A stretch of DNA of 64,000 nucleotides, from positions 1,736,001-1,800,000 of the forward strand of contig NZ_CP116942.1 of NCBI RefSeq assembly GCF_028532485.1, given 5' to 3'. Shown piece after piece: positions 29,807 to 38,469 of the stretch. The notes beneath the pieces are model-generated. The model was not told where the DNA came from and searched no databases. It worked only from the letters and a program-made list of their open reading frames with translations. The position numbers were made by a program, and so were the translations under genes. This stretch comes from Iamia majanohamensis (GTDB taxonomy: Bacteria > Actinomycetota > Acidimicrobiia > Acidimicrobiales > Iamiaceae). The stretch's first letter is position 1. Every line of letters begins with the position of its first letter.

Positions 29807-32005
29807 ATGCGTGCAACCTTCTACACGGCCCTCGCCGGGGCCGCCCTCCTCACCCTCCCGGCCGTGCGGGCGGAGCCCCTCTCGGGCGCGGCGTGGCTGG
29901 TCGCCCTGGCCCTCGCCGTGCTCGGCGTGGTGGAGCACCGACCCGCGCTCACCCGGGTGGCGGCGCCGGTCGCCGGGGTGCTCTGGCTCCAGGTCGCGCT
30001 GTTCCCCCTGCCGTCGGGGCAGTGGGCCTTCGGCCTGGTGCTCGGGCTCATGGGCTCGCTCGTCGCCCTGGGCATGGCCCTCGTGTACCGGGCCAACCGG
30101 GTCCTCAACTTCGCCCAGGCCGAGCTGGGCACCGCGCCCACGGTGCTCGTGGTCGGCCTCATCACCTTCAACGGCCTGAGCTGGTGGCTGGCCGTGCCGG
30201 CCGGGCTGGCCGCCGCCATCGCCCTCGGCATCGTGGTCGAGCTGGCCGTGATCCGCCGGTTCACCCGGGCACCCCGCCTCATCCTGATGGTCGCCACCAT
30301 CGGGCTCTCGCAGCTGCTGACCTTCGTGTCGATCATCCTTCCCCGCCTGTGGGGCGAGACCCTGGTCGACCAGGACATCGACGTGCCCATCGACGTCCGG
30401 CTCTCCGACGGCCCGCCCGCCCTCACCGGCGACCACGCCCTCGCCCTCGTGGTCGTGCCGCTCGTGGTCGCCGCCCTGGCCGCCTTCATCCGCTTCACCG
30501 ACGTCGGCGTGGCCATCCGCGCCGCGGCCGACAGCAACGACCGCGCCGCCCTCCTCGGCGTGCCCGTGCGGCGCCTCCAGACCGTCGTGTGGTGCCTGGC
30601 CACCGTGCTCAGCTTCGTCGGCGTCCTGCTGCGCGCCGGCGTGGTCGGGCTCCCCGTCGCCGCCACGCTCAGCTTCGGCGCCCTGCTCACGGCCCTGGCC
30701 GCCCTCGTGCTCGGCAACCTCACCGACCTGGTCGCGGTCGGGGCCTCGGCGGTGGCCCTGGGCCTGCTCGAGCAGGGCGTGCTCTACAACGCGTCGGACG
30801 GGCTGGTGGCCCCGGTCATCGGCGGGGTGATCGTGGTCGGCATGCTGGTGCGCCGACTGGGGTCGAGCCGGGCGGCGAGCGACACCACCGCCACCTGGCG
30901 GGCGGCCGACGAGGTCCGTCCCGTCCCGGCCGAGCTGCGGCACCTGCCCGAGGTGCGGTGGGCCCGCGCCGGGCTCCTCGCCGTCGCCGCCGTCGTGGTG
31001 CTGGCGTTCCCGCTGCTCGTGTCGCCCAGCATCCAGCTCCGGGGCGTGTTCATCGCCTGCTTCGTGCTGATCGCGGCGTCGGTGGTGGTGCTCACCGGGT
31101 GGGCGGGGCAGGTGTCGCTGGGGCAGATGTCCTTCGTGGCCGTCGGCGCCGCGGTCGGGGCCCAGGCCACGGGAGGCTGGGGCCTCGACCTGTCCCTGGC
31201 CCTGGCGATGGCGGGTGTCGCCGGGGCCCTGGTCGCGGTGGTGGTGGGCCTACCCGCGCTGCGCCTGCGCGGACCGTTCCTCGCCGTCACCACCCTCGCG
31301 TTCGCCCTGGCCTCGAGCCGCTACCTGCTCAACCGCAGCCGCAACTCGTTCCTCTACGCCGAGACCCTCGACCGCCCCCAGCTGTTCGCCGTGATCGACA
31401 CCACGAGCCAGCAGACCCTCTACTACGTGGCCCTCGCCATCGCGGTGCTCGGCCTGGTGGCGGTGCACAACATCCGCACCAGCCGCACGGGGCGCGTGCT
31501 GCTGGCCCTGCGCGACAACGAGTCCGGCGCCGCGGCCTACGGCATCGCGGTGGTGCGGGCCAAGCTCTCCGCCTTCGCCCTCTCCGGCTTCGTCGCCGCC
31601 GTGGCCGGGTGCGTCTACGTCCACGCCCTCCTCGGCCTGAGCGAGCAGCCCTTCGCCCCCGAGGTCAGCTTCAACGTGTTCACCGCCGCCGTCGTCGGCG
31701 GGCTCGGGTCCCTCGGCGGGGGGGTGATCGGGGCCCTCTTCCTCTACGGCGGTCGCTGGTTCCTGCCGCCGGACTGGCAGCTGCTCCCGTCGGCCCTCGG
31801 GGTGCTCCTCGTGCTCACGTTCCTGCCCGGGGGCCTCGGCGAGCTGGTCTTCCGCGGGCGCGACGCCCTGCTGCGCCGGGTGGCCGACCGCCGGGGACTG
31901 GTGGTGCCCAGCCTGGTGGCCGACGTGCGCGAGGACGTCGACCCCGACGAGGTGCCCCCGCTCGTCGACGCCGCCGAGCACGTGCCCGAGGAGCTGGTCC
32001 CGTGA
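29807..32005 (+). CDS. Fused LivH-LivM branched-chain amino acid-type ABC permease
   Basis: A 732-residue protein joining both membrane subunits of a Liv-type importer. The first half (~1-350) contains the LivH blocks SLVALGMALVYRANRVLNFAQAELG and ALLGVPVRRLQTVVWCLATVLS. The second half (~400-700) holds the LivM blocks LTGWAGQVSLGQMSFVAVGA, LPALRLRGPFLAVTTLAFALAS and RDNESGAAAYGI. About 17-18 spans are expected. The ATG at 29807 begins MRATFYT; TACAGT at 29780 could be its -10. The stop overlaps the next GTG by four bases. Substrates of such systems include branched-chain amino acids, urea and amides; none is fixed by sequence. Confidence 0.85.
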   Translation: MRATFYTALAGAALLTLPAVRAEPLSGAAWLVALALAVLGVVEHRPALTRVAAPVAGVLWLQVALFPLPSGQWAFGLVLGLMGSLVALGMALVYRANRVLNFAQAELGTAPTVLVVGLITFNGLSWWLAVPAGLAAAIALGIVVELAVIRRFTRAPRLILMVATIGLSQLLTFVSIILPRLWGETLVDQDIDVPIDVRLSDGPPALTGDHALALVVVPLVVAALAAFIRFTDVGVAIRAAADSNDRAALLGVPVRRLQTVVWCLATVLSFVGVLLRAGVVGLPVAATLSFGALLTALAALVLGNLTDLVAVGASAVALGLLEQGVLYNASDGLVAPVIGGVIVVGMLVRRLGSSRAASDTTATWRAADEVRPVPAELRHLPEVRWARAGLLAVAAVVVLAFPLLVSPSIQLRGVFIACFVLIAASVVVLTGWAGQVSLGQMSFVAVGAAVGAQATGGWGLDLSLALAMAGVAGALVAVVVGLPALRLRGPFLAVTTLAFALASSRYLLNRSRNSFLYAETLDRPQLFAVIDTTSQQTLYYVALAIAVLGLVAVHNIRTSRTGRVLLALRDNESGAAAYGIAVVRAKLSAFALSGFVAAVAGCVYVHALLGLSEQPFAPEVSFNVFTAAVVGGLGSLGGGVIGALFLYGGRWFLPPDWQLLPSALGVLLVLTFLPGGLGELVFRGRDALLRRVADRRGLVVPSLVADVREDVDPDEVPPLVDAAEHVPEELVP

Positions 32006-35000
32006 CCGCCGGCGCCGGGTCGGCGGAGGCGGGGGAGGAGCGGGTGCCGGCGGCGAAGGGCGGGGTGCCCGGCACCGGGGCCGACGGCGACGCGGCCGTG
32101 GCGGTTGCTGCGGCCGACGTCGAGCCCGACCCGGGGCCGGCCTCCGGGTGGCTGCGCCGCCGCCTGACCGACGGCGCACCGGTGATGCCGCTGCTGATCC
32201 TCTTCGGGCTCAACCTGACCGACGAGCTCGACCGCAGCGCCTTCGGCGTGCTGCTGCCCAACATCCGCGACGACTTCGACCTCAGCAACTCCGGCATCCT
32301 CGGGCTGGTCGCCCTGTCGGCGGCCGCGGCCCTGCTCCTCACCGTCCCCATCGCGGCCTGGGCCGACCGGGGCAACCGGGTCCGCATCGCCCTGCTGGGC
32401 GCGGCGGCGTGGGCCTTCTTCTCCCTCGGCACCGGCCTCGCCTTCACCGCGTGGGTGCTGGTGGCCATGCGCTCGGGGTCGTCCATCGGCCAGGCGGTGA
32501 ACTTCCCCACCCACAACTCGCTGCTGTCGGACTACTACAAGCCCGAGCTCCGCCCGCGGGTGTACTCGCTGCACCGGTCGGCCAACGCCTTCGGCGTCGT
32601 GCTGGGGGCCGTGCTCGGCGCCGGGCTGGCCCAGATCGCGGGCTGGCGCACCCCGTTCTTCGTCTTCGCCGTCCCCACCGCCCTGCTCGTCGTGCTGGGC
32701 CTGCGGCTCCGCGACCCGGGCCGGGGCCACCACGAGCGGGCCGCCATGGGCGCCGACGCCGAGCTGCTGGGGGTCGACGAGCCGCCGCCGTCGTTCGCCG
32801 AGGCCTACCGGATGGTGTGGACCATCGACAGCCTGCGCCGGATCTTCGTGGCCCTGCCGTTCCTGGCCGCCTCCATCGCCGGGTTCGTGTCCATCTCCTC
32901 GATCCTCTACGAGCAGGTGTGGGGCCTCGACGAGGTGGAGCGGTCCTGGGTGCTGATCCCGGTGCAGCTGGTCGAGCTGGGCGGCCTCGCCCTCGGCGCC
33001 CGCATCGGGATGAAGGCCCTGGCCCGGGGGCCCAGCCACGTGTTCCGCTTCATCGGCCTGGCCTCGTTCCTGGCCGCCGGCCTGTCCATCGTGCTGGCCA
33101 CCGCGCCCCGCCTGTGGGTGGCGATCGTGGCCAACTCGCTCATCGTGGCCTGCCTGGCCATCGTCGGCCCCGGCGTGCTGTCCAGCCTGTCGCTCGCCAT
33201 CCCGCCCCGCGCCCGCTCGATCGGCTTCTCCATCGGCGCCCTGTTCGTCCTCCCCGGGCTGCTGGTGCTGCCGGTCATCGGGTGGATCGGCGACGCCCAC
33301 GGCTTCCGGTGGGGCATCGCCGTCATCGCCCCGATCTACGTGGTGGGGGGCCTGCTCATCTCGTCGGTCGGGTCGGTCATCGACGGCGACGTGCACCAGG
33401 TGTGGGCCGGTGCCGCGGCCCGGGCCGAGCTGCTCCGGGAGCGCCGGGCCGGACGCCAGAAGCTCCTGCTCGTGCGGGGCCTCGACGTCCGCTACGGCGA
33501 CATCCGCATCCTGTTCGGGGTCGACGTCGAGGTCGAGGAGGGCGAGGTCGTCGCCCTGCTCGGCACCAACGGTGCCGGCAAGTCCACGCTGCTGAACGCC
33601 ATCTCGGGGGTGGTGCCGGCCAGCCGGGGGGCGGTCATCTTCGACGGGCGCGACATCACCCACGCCCCGCCCGAGGAGATCGCCCTGCTCGGCATCGGCC
33701 AGGTGCCCGGGGGCAAGGGCGTGTTCCCCGGCCTCACCGTGGCCGAGAACCTGCGGGTCGCAGGGTGGATGGCCCGCCGCGACCCCGGGGCCCTGGCCGG
33801 GCGCCGGGCCCGGGTCGACGCCATGTTCCCGGTGCTGGTCGAGCGGCGCGACGACGTGGCCGCCAACCTGTCCGGGGGCCAGCAGCAGATGCTGGCCCTG
33901 TCGATGGCCTTCCTCACCCGACCCAAGCTCCTCGTGATCGACGAGCTCTCCCTCGGGCTGGCGCCGGTGGTCGTCGAGCAGCTGCTCGACGTGGTCCGGG
34001 CCCTCCGCGACGAGGGGACGACGATCCTGCTCGTCGAGCAGTCGGTGAACGTCGCCCTGTCGGTCGCCGACCGGGCCTACTTCCTGGAGAAGGGCGAGGT
34101 GCGCTTCGACGGTCCCACCGCCGACCTGCTCGACCGACCCGACGTGCTCCGCTCGGTCTTCCTCGAGGGGGCCACCAAGGGCCTGGCCGAGGTCGCGCCC
34201 CCGTCGGGCAACGGCCACGACCGGGCCGCGCCGGTGGGCGGGCTGGGCGTGGGCCCGACCGACCAGGGCACGCCCGACGAGGACGAGGTCCTGCGCCTGG
34301 CCGCGGCCTCCGCCTCGCCCCTCCTGCAGGGGGCCCGGGGCGCGGAGCGCGACCAGGGCCCCGGCCTCGTCGCCCGGGACCTGTCGGTCCGCTTCGGCGG
34401 GGTCGTGGCGGTCGCCGGCGTCTCGCTCGACCTCGCCCCCGGCGAGGTGCTCGGCCTGGTGGGCCCCAACGGCGCCGGCAAGACCACCCTCATCGACCTG
34501 CTCTCGGGGCACACCCGCGCCGACTCCGGCACCGTGGCCCTGGGCGACCGCGACCTGACCCGCATGGGGGCCGGGGCCCGGGCCCGGGCCGGCATGGGGA
34601 GGTCGTTCCAGGACTCCCGGCTCTTCCCGTCGCTCACCGTGGAGGAGGCCGTCGCCGTGGCCCTGGAGCGCTGGGTGGGGGTCCGGGACCCGCTCAACGC
34701 CGCCCTGCGGACCCCGCCCCTCGTCACCAGCGAGGCCGCGGTCGCGGCCGAGGTCACCCAGCTCATCGACCTGCTCGGCCTCGAGGCCTTCCGCAGCAAG
34801 TTCGTGGGCGAGCTCTCGACCGGCTCCCGCCGCATCGTCGACCTGGCCTGCGTCCTCGCCCACCGCCCCGACGTCGTCCTGCTCGACGAGCCCTCCTCCG
34901 GCATCGCCCAGCGCGAGGCCGAGGCCCTCGGGCCGTTGCTCCTGCGCATCCGTGACGCCCTCGGCGCCAGCCTCGTCGTCATCGAGCACGACATGTCGCT

Positions 35001-35175
35001 CATCACCTCGGTGTCGGACCGCCTCATCGCCCTCGACCAGGGACGGGTGGTCACCGACGGCCCGCCCGACGAGGTCCTCCGCCACCCCGAGGTCGTGGCC
35101 GCCTACCTGGGCACCGACGAGGCCGTGCTGACCCGCTCGGGCCCGACCCGCGACCACATCGACGAGGGTCCCTGA
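32002..35175 (+). CDS. MFS permease fused to LivF-like and LivG-like ABC ATPases
   Basis: A 1057-residue protein in one uninterrupted frame. Residues ~55-470 are a 12-span major facilitator domain (NLTDELDRSAFGVLLPNIRDDF; PIAAWADRGNRVRI as the loop 2-3 motif). Residues ~487-730 are a LivF-type ATPase: Walker A LLGTNGAGKST, signature NLSGGQQQML, Walker B LLVIDELSLGLAP. A charged linker of ~60 residues follows. Residues ~788-1045 are a LivG-type ATPase: Walker A VGPNGAGKTT, signature ELSTGSRRIV, Walker B VVLLDEPSSGI and switch VIEHDM. The GTG at 32002 overlaps the LivHM stop, so both belong to one operon with the binding protein at 35215. The ATPases presumably drive LivHM; the MFS part may be a second, coupled transporter. 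Confidence 0.85.
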   Translation: MTAGAGSAEAGEERVPAAKGGVPGTGADGDAAVAVAAADVEPDPGPASGWLRRRLTDGAPVMPLLILFGLNLTDELDRSAFGVLLPNIRDDFDLSNSGILGLVALSAAAALLLTVPIAAWADRGNRVRIALLGAAAWAFFSLGTGLAFTAWVLVAMRSGSSIGQAVNFPTHNSLLSDYYKPELRPRVYSLHRSANAFGVVLGAVLGAGLAQIAGWRTPFFVFAVPTALLVVLGLRLRDPGRGHHERAAMGADAELLGVDEPPPSFAEAYRMVWTIDSLRRIFVALPFLAASIAGFVSISSILYEQVWGLDEVERSWVLIPVQLVELGGLALGARIGMKALARGPSHVFRFIGLASFLAAGLSIVLATAPRLWVAIVANSLIVACLAIVGPGVLSSLSLAIPPRARSIGFSIGALFVLPGLLVLPVIGWIGDAHGFRWGIAVIAPIYVVGGLLISSVGSVIDGDVHQVWAGAAARAELLRERRAGRQKLLLVRGLDVRYGDIRILFGVDVEVEEGEVVALLGTNGAGKSTLLNAISGVVPASRGAVIFDGRDITHAPPEEIALLGIGQVPGGKGVFPGLTVAENLRVAGWMARRDPGALAGRRARVDAMFPVLVERRDDVAANLSGGQQQMLALSMAFLTRPKLLVIDELSLGLAPVVVEQLLDVVRALRDEGTTILLVEQSVNVALSVADRAYFLEKGEVRFDGPTADLLDRPDVLRSVFLEGATKGLAEVAPPSGNGHDRAAPVGGLGVGPTDQGTPDEDEVLRLAAASASPLLQGARGAERDQGPGLVARDLSVRFGGVVAVAGVSLDLAPGEVLGLVGPNGAGKTTLIDLLSGHTRADSGTVALGDRDLTRMGAGARARAGMGRSFQDSRLFPSLTVEEAVAVALERWVGVRDPLNAALRTPPLVTSEAAVAAEVTQLIDLLGLEAFRSKFVGELSTGSRRIVDLACVLAHRPDVVLLDEPSSGIAQREAEALGPLLLRIRDALGASLVVIEHDMSLITSVSDRLIALDQGRVVTDGPPDEVLRHPEVVAAYLGTDEAVLTRSGPTRDHIDEGP

Positions 35176-35214
35176 CATCGTGTCCCCCACCTCTCGCACC
35201 CCCGGAGCCGCCTG

Positions 35215-36930
35215 ATGGTCTCGCCCCTGCCCGACCGGCCCAAGCCGCTCGCCCGGTTCGGTCCCGTCGCCCTCGTCGTGGTCGTGCTGCTCGTCGCCGC
35301 CGTGGTGGCGAGCGTGGAGGGGGCGCCCCCGGAGGGCTCCGAGACGGCCGCCGGGCCGGTCGGCGCGGGCGGGCCCGACGGCAGCGACCCCACCGAGAAC
35401 CCGGACCTGCCCACCTACTTCCGCGACGCCGACGAGGCCGGCGAGGCGGGCGACATCGAGTGGGGGAGCTGCGACTTCATCACCGGTCGGGTGGAGGTCC
35501 CCAGCGTCTACGCGCCCCCGTGCGTCCCGGCCCACGAGGGCGACAACGGCGGCGCCACCTCGCAGGGGGTCACCGCGGAGGAGATCGAGGTCGTCGTCTA
35601 CCGGGCCCCGCCCGGCAGCGACATCTCGGCCGCGCTCTCCGGCCTGCTCGACGACGAGGAGGTCCAGCAGCGCACCCGCGAGGCCTACATCGAGATGTTC
35701 GACGACGTCTACGAGACCTACGGCCGCACCGTCTCGGTGAAGGTGGTCGTCGGCTCGGGCTCGGGCGACGACGAGGCCGCGGCGGTGGCCGACGCCATCC
35801 GCATCGCCGAGGAGGAGCAGCCCTTCGCGGTGATCAACGGCCCCGGGCTCACCGACGCCTTCGCCGACACGCTGGCCGACCGGGGGATCCTCTGCTTCAA
35901 CTGCGGGCTGTCGGTGCCGGACTCCACCTACCAGCGCAACGCCCCGTACATGTGGGGCAACCTGCCCTCGCCCGAGCAGTTCCTCCGGAACTTCGGCGAC
36001 TTCACCGTCCGGCGCATGCTGGGTCGCAAGGCGGAGTTCGCCGGCCCCGAGCTGCGGGACCGCGAACGGGTCTTCGGCACGATCAACTTCGAGCAGGACC
36101 CGCCCGTGTTCACCGCCGTCGGCGACGAGATCCGCCAGCGGGGCCAGCTCCGGGGCTACGAGGCCGCCGTCAGCGAGACCTACCTGCTCGACATCCCCAA
36201 GCTGCCCGAGCGGGCCGCGGCGATCATCGCCCGCATGAAGGCGGCCGGGGTCACCACCATCACCTTCCTCGGCGACCCGATCATGCCGAGCTACCTCACC
36301 CAGGCGGCCACCGCCGAGGACTACTACCCCGAGTGGGTGGTGGCCGGCACGGTGCTCACCGACACCACCAGCCTGGGCCGCACCTACGACCCGGCCCAGT
36401 GGACCCACGCCTTCGGCCTCTCGAACCTGGCCGGGCGCCGGCCGATCGAGGAGCAGGAGCAGTGGCGCCTGCACGAGTGGTACTTCGGCGAGCCGCCCGA
36501 GGCCCGCCTGACCAGCGGCGTGATCTACCCCGCGGTCGCGCAGATGATGCTCGGCATCCACATGGCGGGCCCGAACCTCACCCCGGAGACCTTCCAGGGC
36601 GGCATGTTCAGCTACCCGCCGAGCGGCGGGGGCCCGACCACGCCGCAGATCTCCTACGGGAACCAGGGGTACTTCGAGGACCCGGACTACCTCGCCGTCG
36701 ACGACGCCTCCGAGATCTGGTGGGACGCGGAGGCCGAGGGCCCCGACGAGCAGGGCAAGAGCGAGCAGGCGGGGATGTGGCGCTACGGCAACGGCGGCAA
36801 GCGCATCCTCCCGGGCGGGATGTTCAACGGCCCCCCCGTCGCCCATGACCCCGCCACCTCGCCCGCGCTGTTCACCGAGCTGCCGGCCGAGGACGTCTAC
36901 CCCCAGTACCCCTCGCCGGCCGGTGGCTGA
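35215..36930 (+). CDS. LivK-like periplasmic-binding-type substrate-binding protein
   Basis: A 571-residue exported protein, longer than the usual ~400. The N-terminus has a single hydrophobic segment (FGPVALVVVVLLVAAVVASVEG) without a lipobox Cys, so it may stay anchored in the membrane. An acidic linker follows. The binding domain starts near 115 (SQGVTAEEIEVVVY) and includes AIRIAEEEQPFAVINGPGLTDAFADTLADRGILCFNCG and ITFLGDPIMPSYLTQAA, the type I periplasmic-binding fold. CGGAG precedes the ATG. Placement after the two fused transport genes makes it the likely solute receptor. Confidence 0.85.
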   Translation: MVSPLPDRPKPLARFGPVALVVVVLLVAAVVASVEGAPPEGSETAAGPVGAGGPDGSDPTENPDLPTYFRDADEAGEAGDIEWGSCDFITGRVEVPSVYAPPCVPAHEGDNGGATSQGVTAEEIEVVVYRAPPGSDISAALSGLLDDEEVQQRTREAYIEMFDDVYETYGRTVSVKVVVGSGSGDDEAAAVADAIRIAEEEQPFAVINGPGLTDAFADTLADRGILCFNCGLSVPDSTYQRNAPYMWGNLPSPEQFLRNFGDFTVRRMLGRKAEFAGPELRDRERVFGTINFEQDPPVFTAVGDEIRQRGQLRGYEAAVSETYLLDIPKLPERAAAIIARMKAAGVTTITFLGDPIMPSYLTQAATAEDYYPEWVVAGTVLTDTTSLGRTYDPAQWTHAFGLSNLAGRRPIEEQEQWRLHEWYFGEPPEARLTSGVIYPAVAQMMLGIHMAGPNLTPETFQGGMFSYPPSGGGPTTPQISYGNQGYFEDPDYLAVDDASEIWWDAEAEGPDEQGKSEQAGMWRYGNGGKRILPGGMFNGPPVAHDPATSPALFTELPAEDVYPQYPSPAGG

Positions 36931-36965
36931 CCGGGTCGGGGGAGCGGTCTGGTAGACCCACCTCC

Positions 36966-37550
36966 ATGTCTCCCGCCACCTCTCCCGAGGACGCCGTCCG
37001 CCGCTACCTGCAGTGGCTGGAGGACCCGGCCTCCCTGGTCGACGACGACGCCGTGGCCCGGGCCGAGGCGGCCGTCGCCGGCGCCGCCGACCCGCTCGCC
37101 CGGCTCCACGCCCTCGCCGACCTGGAGCACGCCCGGGAGGCCGACGCCGACGCCGTGACCGAGGACTTCGTGGCCCACGCCAAGGGCTACGCCGACGCCG
37201 AGTCGATCCCGGTGGCCGCCCTGCAGGCCTCCGGCGTCCCCGACGACGTCCTGCGGCGGGCCGGCTTCGAGGTGGGTGGGCGGCGGCGCCGGTCGGCGGG
37301 CGGCTCGCGCCGCAGCGGGGGCGCCAGCCGCGCCCCCAAGGTGTCCATCGAGGAGCTGAAGGCCGCCACCCTGCGCCTGCCCAAGCAGTTCACCCTGGCC
37401 GACGTGGCCAGCGAGGCCGGGGGCGGCTCGCCCCAGACGGTGCGCAAGGCGGTCGACGAGATGATCGCCGACGGCAAGGCCCGGAACCTGGGTCCCAAGC
37501 AGGACCACCACGGCCGGGGCCGGGCCCCGACCCTCTACGAGCTGGTCTGA
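36966..37550 (+). CDS. Conserved actinobacterial protein with C-terminal winged-helix-like domain
   Basis: A 194-residue protein I do not recognise by name. The N-terminal ~90 residues are helical and acidic (DAVRRYLQWLEDPASLVDDDAVARAEAAV). A basic Ser/Arg/Gly linker (~100-120) leads to IEELKAATLRLPKQFTLADVASEAGGGSPQTVRKAVDEMIADGKARNLG, which reads as a helix-turn-helix with wing. It is probably a small DNA-binding protein. TAGACC ends seven bases before the ATG, consistent with a leaderless message. Confidence 0.6.
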   Translation: MSPATSPEDAVRRYLQWLEDPASLVDDDAVARAEAAVAGAADPLARLHALADLEHAREADADAVTEDFVAHAKGYADAESIPVAALQASGVPDDVLRRAGFEVGGRRRRSAGGSRRSGGASRAPKVSIEELKAATLRLPKQFTLADVASEAGGGSPQTVRKAVDEMIADGKARNLGPKQDHHGRGRAPTLYELV

Positions 37551-37557
37551 CCCCGGC

Positions 37558-37893
37558 TCAGCCCGGCGGAGGGGGAGGGGGCATCGGCGGGGCCTCGTCG
37601 CCGCCGCCGTCGCGCCGGCCGGCCGCGACCAGCAGCCCGCCCCCGACGACGACGCCCAGGAGCACGGCCAGCCCCGCCGGCGGGAGCCGGTCGGCCGACA
37701 CGTCCTCGCACAGGTCGATGAGGCGCTGGCCGTTGGGGTCGGAGTCCTCCTGCTGGGAGATCACCCGCAGGATCGGCGGCCCGCACGAGGCCGGCTCCTC
37801 GGCCCCGAACACCTCCACGCTCACCGGGATCATGGCGTAGAGGAACCCCACCACGAGCCCGAGCACCAGCACGATGATCCCAGCCACCTTCAC
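37558..37893 (-). CDS. Small two-span membrane protein
   Basis: A 111-residue protein of unknown function. Residues ~3-24 (AGIIVLVLGLVVGFLYAMIP) and ~72-92 (PAGLAVLLGVVVGGGLLVAA) are membrane spans; a ~45-residue external loop with two cysteines (EEPASCGPP and LIDLCEDVS) could form a disulfide. The tail ends in a proline run. GTG 37893 follows TAGGGT (37901-37906, minus strand) by seven bases. Confidence 0.6.
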   Translation of the reverse strand: MKVAGIIVLVLGLVVGFLYAMIPVSVEVFGAEEPASCGPPILRVISQQEDSDPNGQRLIDLCEDVSADRLPPAGLAVLLGVVVGGGLLVAAGRRDGGGDEAPPMPPPPPPG

Positions 37894-37900
37894 GGGGGCG

Positions 37901-37906
37901 ACCCTA
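37901..37906 (-). promoter_or_regulatory. Leaderless -10 element of the two-span membrane protein
   Basis: TAGGGT on the minus strand, seven bases before GTG 37893. Confidence 0.4.
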
Positions 37907-37978
37907 CGGTCTGGGCGCGGCCCGGCGGGGGAGGGGTGCCCGAGCGCGGCACCGCCCGGCCGGGGGCCGGGCGGTGGA

Positions 37979-38362
37979 TGGTGGAGCTGGGGGGAATCGA
38001 ACCCCCGTCCGCCAAGCGATCACCGACCGCGCTACGACCGTTCCCGAGCTCGCACCTTCACGGCTGGTGCACCCCCGGGTGGGCGGCCCTCTCGGGCACC
38101 GGCTCGTCTTTCCGAGCGGTCAGCGGTCTTTCCCTGCGGTCAGCGGTCTCTCCCGCCGTCCACCACGACTCCTGTTGCCGGGCTGTCGTGGTCAGGCCCC
38201 GCGTGCCATTGCTGGTCGCTGTGTCTCTCGGATCACCTGATCAGATCAGGCGGCGAGAGCGTAATCGCCATCGGCGGTTACTTGTGTGCCCCGTTTAAGG
38301 AGTCTGAGCAACTCCGGTCGCACGGTGGGGTCACAGACTCGACGTCGAAACCGGTCAGCCCC
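37979..38362 (-). ncRNA. ssrA: tmRNA
   Basis: About 384 nt. The 5' end GGGGCTGACCGGTTTCGAC and the 3' end GGGGGTTCGATTCCCCCCAG-CTCCACCA form the tRNA-like part; the acceptor stem GGGGCTG/CAGCTCC includes the G3·U wobble that is the alanine identity element. The tag frame ends DYALAA-stop (stop at 38246-38248). If the resume codon is GCC at 38273-38275, the tag is ADGDYALAA, a short form of the mycobacterial ADSHQRDYALAA. It rescues stalled ribosomes together with SmpB, whose gene lies 1.7 kb upstream on the same strand. The 107 bp before it (38363-38469) hold only its presumed promoter. Confidence 0.93.
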
Positions 38363-38469
38363 GTGTGCTGGTGGGATGTCAAGGAACCAGCGGCCCGCGC
38401 TGCGGGCGGTGGTCAAGTGTAGGGCTCGCCGGGGCGGGCGCCGCCCCCGGATCCGCCGGGGCGACGGGC

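Noticed and set aside
31744-36846. 1700-codon minus-strand open frame
   Set aside because: It is antisense to the LivHM, MFS-LivFG and LivK genes. The product is low-complexity with no domain, and third-position bias favours the plus strand.
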